From NCBI GenBank assembly GCA_964424335.1, contig CAYRIY010000071.1, positions 1 through 18,937 of the forward strand: a stretch of 18,937 bases of DNA, written 5' to 3'. The translations under genes were made by a program, and so were the position numbers. Below, one piece after another: positions 15,196-18,937 of this stretch (position 1 is the stretch's first letter; each line of letters starts with the position of its first letter). The stretch is from CAYRIY01 sp964424335. GTDB lineage: Bacteria > Bacillota > Limnochordia > DTU080 > RSA5. The notes under the pieces were generated by a model. The model was not told the DNA's origin, made no database searches, and saw only the letters and a program-made list of their open reading frames with translations.

Positions 15196-16298
15196 GGGTT
15201 CAAGACCCAATCGAGGTCGAACCGGGCGAGCGTGAGATGCTTGTCGTCTGCCATGCGCTCGATGATGCCGCATTCGTATAGGCATAGGATGGCGCCGTCG
15301 GGGGCGATTGCGAGGTCTGAGTATCCCGACGGGCCTTCCTCGATCACCCTTGAAGCGGTCCACGAACTGCAATCGTCCGTGCTCACTTTGACGGTGAGGC
15401 GCTTTCGATCGCGATTGACCTCGCCAAGGCCGGGAAGGGTGCGTTCAAGATTGTCGGGATTGGTAAAGAGGATGTGATTTCCCGCGTCCGGGGGCGTGGC
15501 CCGGATCAGACTCGCCATGCACACCGGGTCGAGGAGCTGCTCGTCAAAGCGCGGCTTGGTCCATCCTGTCGCCCCGTCGGGACTGGTCGAGACGACCCGG
15601 CGCTGGCGGTCGGACTCGGTCCGCACGTTGATGAGCACGCGCCCATCGCTCAGTTCGACCACGGTCGCTTCGCTGGGAAAGCGAAACTCGTCGTCGGTGC
15701 GCACGATGACGTCGCCGGCATGCCAGCTTGCGCCGTGATCGTCGCTGTAGATGACGGAGGCCTCGGACGGGCGGTGGCGTCGCCCACCGTTTGACATCCA
15801 TATTGGCACGATCAGGCGACCGTTCGAAAGCTGCAGGCCGTGGCCCGGTCCGGTGGCGATCACGTTCCAGTCGTATCCGGCCCTAAAGGTCTCAAAGGCA
15901 GCCGTGATGTCGCGGGGCGAGGAAAAGTGCTTGCCATCGTCTGAACTGGACATGTAAAAAGCCCGGCTGTAATTATGACAAAAAAGGGCGTGGACGACCC
16001 CGGTCACGCGATCGGGTATCATCACGAAGTTGCTGATCGGCCCCGGTCCGTAGTCCTCATGGCGTACGACCAACTTCGGGGGCTCCCACGTCACCCCGCC
16101 GTCAAGACTGCGCCGCATGAGGACGTCGTTGCCGTCCCAGTCTCCGCCCTTGCCCCGGCGCGCTTCCGTCGTTGCGAGCACCACGCCTCCCGGCGTGACC
16201 GCGAGTCCCGGAATGCGATATGTCCAGTATCCTCCCTCCCGCGCCGTGAAGAGGTGGGTTTTCGTTATTTGATTCACTTGATCCGCCGGAAGGCTCAT
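15189..16298 (-). CDS. Sialidase / BNR-repeat exo-alpha-sialidase-like protein
   Basis: The 369-residue product is a six-bladed propeller. R28 in YRIPG is the first of the arginine triad, R226 in NVRTES the second, and an Arg before LTVKVS the probable third. Asp-boxes are visible at 64-71 (SLDGGVTW), 119-125 (SDDGKHF) and 185-192 (SDDHGASW), with a degenerate one near 239-246. GPSGYSDLA...LYECG supplies the Tyr/Glu pair. No signal peptide is evident, so it may be cytosolic, which is unusual for an enzyme acting on polymers. AGGAG (16308-16312 on the complement) is 9 nt before the ATG; a longer in-frame reading (to 16880) overlaps the FAD gene and is a shadow. It lies 14 bp after that gene and is surely co-transcribed. 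The last residues (LNPS) come from the junction with a relic. Sialic acid itself is not proven as substrate. Confidence 0.87.
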   Translation of the reverse strand: MSLPADQVNQITKTHLFTAREGGYWTYRIPGLAVTPGGVVLATTEARRGKGGDWDGNDVLMRRSLDGGVTWEPPKLVVRHEDYGPGPISNFVMIPDRVTGVVHALFCHNYSRAFYMSSSDDGKHFSSPRDITAAFETFRAGYDWNVIATGPGHGLQLSNGRLIVPIWMSNGGRRHRPSEASVIYSDDHGASWHAGDVIVRTDDEFRFPSEATVVELSDGRVLINVRTESDRQRRVVSTSPDGATGWTKPRFDEQLLDPVCMASLIRATPPDAGNHILFTNPDNLERTLPGLGEVNRDRKRLTVKVSTDDCSSWTASRVIEEGPSGYSDLAIAPDGAILCLYECGIIERMADDKHLTLARFDLDWVLNPS

Positions 16299-16312
16299 GG
16301 AACCTCTCTCCT

Positions 16313-17692
16313 TTAGTCCCAATCGACGATGGCGCCTTGACTGCGCAGATCGGCGCGCAGCCGGTCGGTGTCGACCTTGGCAAATGACGATCCGCGCTCC
16401 ACGACCTGCACGGCCGCGAGCCCTGCCGCATGCCCCATGGCGTAGCAAGGCGCCTGTTCCCGCAAAGGTCCGAGGACATCGCGCTCGACGCTGATGGCCC
16501 GGCCTGGGCAGATGACGTTTTGAATCGGCCTTGGCACGAGGCAGCGGTAGGGAATCGGGGTGTACGGGCGTTTGCGCTTGACGCCGTGCATCGGTTGGTA
16601 CGAGGGGCGCTTGGGGTCCGGCAAGTCCCAGCCGTAGCCGCTGAATCCGATCGTGTCGGGAAAGTCGCGGGCGGCGACCAGATCGTCGACGGTGTAGATG
16701 AAATCTCCCACGATCCGTCGCGTTTCTCGGATCCCCAGCACGGGCGCGACGGTGCGGATCCTGGCGTTCGCAAAGCCTGGAAAGTGCTTTCGCATGAGGC
16801 GCATGAGTTCGTTGACCTCGCTTCGCCCCTGCATCATACCCCGGCTGATCGAGAGGCCGTCGGTGCCATCCACGTCGCAAATGCGCGTGGTGTTGATCAT
16901 CATGGTGCCTTTCTCATGTAGTTGGACACTGATGAAAATTTCATAGGGAAAGTTCCACTCGCCCTGGCTCCGCAATTCCGAAATCAGCTCGCGAAAGCGC
17001 GGGGAGTCTTTCGCGTAGATCTCGCTTGCCAATACGTCTTGGTCGACATGATCGACGTGAAAGATGAGCGTGGCCGGCGTCATCAAGCCGTCCTCTTCGC
17101 GGCCTTTGACGACCTCGCACCCGCTGCGGGCCGCTACGTCGGCGTCTCCCGTCGCATCGACCACGGCAGCCGCCTCGACGGCAAAGAGGCCGCTCTTGTT
17201 GAAGGCGACGACATGCCTGATGCGATTATCTTCGACGAGGGCGTCGACGAACTGGGTGAAGTAGAGGACATCGACGCCGGCCTCCAGCATTTTTCGATCG
17301 AGAAGCGATACCATCGCGATCGGATCAAAGGGGACGCCCACGCTGAGGGCTCCCGAACTCCAACCGTGCGGCGGGTACTTTTCCCGGGGAATCGACTTTG
17401 GATCGATCGCGCCTCCTTCACGTACGAGGTCCTGGGTAATCTCCTCAAAGATGCCTGCTACACAGGCGCGCTCGTTGTCGGGCGTGCGGCCGCCCAGAAG
17501 GTGGCTTACACCAGCCGAGGTGCCTGCACCGCCCAATTGGCCGGTTCCTTCGATCAGGAGCACACTGAGTCCGGCCCTGCGGGCGGCAAGGGCCGCCGGT
17601 ATGCCGGAGGGGCCTCCTCCGCAGACTACCAGGTCATAGCTCCCTTTGATCTCTAATTCCTTGACGTACTTGATGGCGCGACACCCCTTCAT
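16313..17692 (-). CDS. FAD-dependent oxidoreductase (FAD_oxidored family)
   Basis: The 459-residue product has an N-terminal dinucleotide-binding fold, YDLVVCGGGPSGIPAALAA (19-37) with GGGPSG for FAD, followed by LLIEGTGQLGGAGTSAG. The second FAD motif VVDATGDADVAARSG lies near 190. The C-terminal half has IRETRRIVGDF and CPGRAISVERDVLGPLR. Such proteins recur in sugar-catabolic clusters of environmental bacteria, but their substrates are mostly unknown. There is no signal peptide. The ATG at 17690-17692 lacks a visible Shine-Dalgarno sequence and begins 5 bp from a perfect 16-bp inverted repeat; no better start is in frame. The sialidase gene follows 14 bp after the stop. Confidence 0.88.
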   Translation of the reverse strand: MKGCRAIKYVKELEIKGSYDLVVCGGGPSGIPAALAARRAGLSVLLIEGTGQLGGAGTSAGVSHLLGGRTPDNERACVAGIFEEITQDLVREGGAIDPKSIPREKYPPHGWSSGALSVGVPFDPIAMVSLLDRKMLEAGVDVLYFTQFVDALVEDNRIRHVVAFNKSGLFAVEAAAVVDATGDADVAARSGCEVVKGREEDGLMTPATLIFHVDHVDQDVLASEIYAKDSPRFRELISELRSQGEWNFPYEIFISVQLHEKGTMMINTTRICDVDGTDGLSISRGMMQGRSEVNELMRLMRKHFPGFANARIRTVAPVLGIRETRRIVGDFIYTVDDLVAARDFPDTIGFSGYGWDLPDPKRPSYQPMHGVKRKRPYTPIPYRCLVPRPIQNVICPGRAISVERDVLGPLREQAPCYAMGHAAGLAAVQVVERGSSFAKVDTDRLRADLRSQGAIVDWD

Positions 17693-17697
17693 ATGGG

Positions 17698-17743
17698 GTC
17701 ACGGATCGTTCACGCCCCGCCTGCAACGTGAACGATCCGTGAC
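17698..17743. repeat. Perfect 16-bp inverted repeat just upstream of the FAD oxidoreductase gene
   Basis: GTCACGGATCGTTCAC (17698-17713) and GTGAACGATCCGTGAC (17728-17743) are exact reverse complements separated by 14 nt. The repeat begins 5 bp before the start codon on the minus strand, where a ribosome binding site would be expected, and ends 8 bp from the stop of a decayed binding-protein gene. It may be the old terminator of that gene, an operator, or a 5' mRNA hairpin controlling translation of the oxidoreductase. There is no T-tract on the minus-strand side; the plus strand has TTTTT about 12 nt beyond. Confidence 0.8.
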
Positions 17744-17751
17744 AATGCGAT

Positions 17752-18030
17752 CTACTTTTTAGCGCTTTTGTTAACGTGCTTCAGGCCAAGGTTGGGCCAG
17801 CGTGAGGGAATAAACCCGTACTCGGCCAAGATGGTCTGGCCTTCCACACTGACGACGGTCTTCAGGAGTTACCACGCCAGTTCCTTGTTGCGGGAACCGC
17901 TTGGGATCCAGTACCCGTTGTCTCCGATGCCGATTCCCCGGCCGCGCTTCTCCGACCCTGAAGGTGCCATGTCCCCATTCAAACTTGAGCAAGTCGGGGT
18001 GTGGGAGCCGTAAATGCGGCACTTCGGCGC
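17752..18030 (-). pseudogene. Decayed ABC sugar solute-binding protein (C-terminal part only)
   Basis: On the minus strand the text DMAPSGSEKRGRGIGIGD, then NGYWIPSGSRNKELAW, then a TAA (17869-17871), then LLKTVVSVEGQTILAEYGFI and PSRWPNLGLKHVNKSAKK with a TAG (17752-17754), follows the closing domain of family-1 binding proteins exactly across the stop. The TAA is one C-to-T change from CAA. About 100 bases upstream of the TAA, in a run of four G (17973-17976 on the complement), an extra base shifts the preceding LLKFEW into another frame. The N-terminal three quarters are missing. It is a third binding-protein gene of this window, now dead, and was oriented to read towards the FAD oxidoreductase gene. 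Confidence 0.8.
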
Positions 18031-18045
18031 CGGTTGTGGATGCGT

Positions 18046-18281
18046 CGGTACAGCGAGTGGAGCTACGCTCGGAAGTGTGCGGGTGGCGCTCCTCGACCTC
18101 GACGGGAGGCCCCACTCCGGGCTTTTATATGGAGGATTGCGAGCCGATAAAGACCAACAATACCTCAGCACGTGTAAGGTGGAGGCACGGCGGCGATCTC
18201 GCTGCGCTGAGAGGGCGGCGTGTCGCCATGAGGATCGAGATGCGCTCGTGCAGGCTCTACAGCCTGTGGTTTCGCTCGTAA
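18046..18281 (+). pseudogene. Decayed C-terminus of a glycosyl hydrolase-like protein
   Basis: GSVRVALLDLDGRP (ending 18112), then in another frame TPGFYMEDCEPIKTNN, VRWRHGGDLAAL and VAMRIEMRSCRLYSLWFRS with a TAA at 18279-18281, matches the C-terminal sandwich found in many planctomycete-type glycosyl hydrolases (pattern D-G-rP-x-pGF-x-x-x-DC-x-x-i...V-x-W...l-x-G-r-v-x-l-R-x-x-m-R-x-x-x-LYsf-x-F). The frame changes at a run of four C near 18109-18112. Everything upstream of about 18046 is gone. It lies head to head with the decayed binding-protein gene. Confidence 0.7.
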
Positions 18282-18305
18282 CGACGCCGGAGAGGATCGG
18301 TGGGC

Positions 18306-18937
18306 ATGGCCAAAGTGATGAAGAAGCACAACACCCTGGCACAGCGCGTGCAGGAGGAGATCATCGACTACATCGGTGCGCACAAACTGCAAGCGGGTGA
18401 CCGCTTGCCGACTGAGCCGGAGCTTTGCGAGCTCCTCCAGGTGAGTCGTACGGCGCTGCGGGAGGGGATGAAATACCTCGAGCTCCTTGGCATTGTCAGC
18501 ATCGAGCCTGGGCGCGGGACGTTTTTGCGGCCCTTTGACGTCGGCAATCTCTTGACGCAGTTGCCGATGCGGCTCCTCTTTCGCAACGAAGACATGATCG
18601 AAGTCATTCGCGTGCGCCAGGTATTGGAAGAACTTTGCGTCGAGCAGGCCATCTTGCGCGGGAGCGAACACGAGCTTGCCAAACTCAAGGCGTGCGTTGA
18701 CGCCATGCGTGAGCGGGCGGCCGCCGGAGAGCCCATGGAAGAAGAGGACATCGCCTTTCACCGCCAGCTTGCGCACATGGCGGATACACGCCTGTCCTTG
18801 GTCGTCCTCGAGGTCTTTTGGGAACTCCGCGTCCGGCTGCCGATGGATCACGATCCGGAATCGCTTCAGCTTCGCTACGAGCGTCACCGCAGGCTTTACG
18901 AAGCGGTCGCCAACCGCGACCTCCAACTGGCGCGCCT
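18306..18937 (+). CDS. FadR-subfamily GntR transcriptional regulator, cut by the window end
   Basis: The 210 visible codons encode a winged helix-turn-helix (about 10-76; GDRLPTEPELCELLQVSRTA at 31-50) and most of an FCD domain, with the metal-site residues D148 and H152 in DIAFH and H194 in YERHRRL. The last metal histidine would lie beyond the window edge. AGAGGAT (18291-18297) is 8 nt before the ATG at 18306. It starts 24 bp after the glycosyl-hydrolase relic and reads away from the FAD/sialidase genes. It shares only the family with the GntR protein at 7678-8400, so it is a second, independent regulator. Its targets may lie beyond the window. Confidence 0.9.
   Translation, partial: MAKVMKKHNTLAQRVQEEIIDYIGAHKLQAGDRLPTEPELCELLQVSRTALREGMKYLELLGIVSIEPGRGTFLRPFDVGNLLTQLPMRLLFRNEDMIEVIRVRQVLEELCVEQAILRGSEHELAKLKACVDAMRERAAAGEPMEEEDIAFHRQLAHMADTRLSLVVLEVFWELRVRLPMDHDPESLQLRYERHRRLYEAVANRDLQLAR

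Noticed and set aside
16299..16880. N-terminal extension of the sialidase reading frame to 16880
   Set aside because: The extra residues are Arg/Pro-rich noise read across the FAD oxidoreductase gene in another frame. The ATG at 16298 has a good ribosome binding site.
1..18937. CRISPR arrays, tRNA or rRNA genes, insertion sequences, phage or defence genes
   Set aside because: I looked for repeated units, tRNA-like cloverleafs, transposase or nuclease motifs and terminal repeats and found none. The relics here are of metabolic genes only.

Overview
The window looks like a piece of a metagenome-type assembly: it contains a run of exactly 100 N at 4421-4520. The source is probably a moderately GC-rich, carbohydrate-degrading bacterium. 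The two intact solute-binding proteins have ordinary signal peptides ending near Ala-Gln and no lipobox cysteine, which points to a diderm (periplasmic) cell rather than a classical Gram-positive. Shine-Dalgarno sequences are strong (AGGAGG type). I cannot name the phylum. The combination of FAD-oxidoreductase, sialidase, sulfatase, Gfo/Idh/MocA and DUF6807 genes is typical of polysaccharide-specialist lineages such as Planctomycetota, Chloroflexota and various candidate phyla.

Layout. (1) 112-756 (-): a Sco1/SenC copper-chaperone-like protein. It is separated from the next gene by a divergent regulatory region with two tandem TGTCC-N11-GGACA palindromes. (2) 996-5382 (+): a two-gene secreted module with a GH99-type endo-mannosidase-like hydrolase and a secreted metallophosphoesterase. 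The phosphoesterase is split by the N gap but is almost certainly one gene. (3) 5419-6723 (-): a periplasmic sugar-binding protein, convergent with the previous module across a GC-rich hairpin. (4) 6994-12816 (+): a six-gene catabolic operon encoding an RraA-like protein, a FadR-type GntR regulator, two Gfo/Idh/MocA oxidoreductases, a DUF6807 (PmoA-like) protein and a second sugar-binding protein, closed by a strong hairpin. (5) 12817-13396: no intact gene, but fragments of decayed genes. (6) 13397-15067 (+): an arylsulfatase. (7) 15064-17692 (-): an FAD-dependent oxidoreductase followed by a sialidase, whose 3' end runs out of frame into a relic of a flavin monooxygenase. (8) 17698-18281: a perfect 16-bp inverted repeat, a decayed sugar-binding-protein gene (-) and the decayed C-terminus of a glycosyl hydrolase (+). 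(9) 18306 to the window end (+): a second FadR-type regulator, cut by the window edge.

How it fits together. This is a glycan-use region. Secreted or periplasmic enzymes (GH99, phosphoesterase, sulfatase, possibly sialidase) would strip and cut a decorated glycan. Binding proteins would capture the products for ABC importers whose permeases are not here. The oxidoreductase/RraA/DUF6807 operon would process an unusual sugar inside the cell under GntR control. The most notable features are the compact, uncharacterised oxidoreductase operon, the symmetric double operator at 815-860, and a ring of gene relics around the sulfatase-sialidase-FAD block that shows recent turnover. I found no CRISPR array, tRNA, rRNA, insertion sequence or phage gene.
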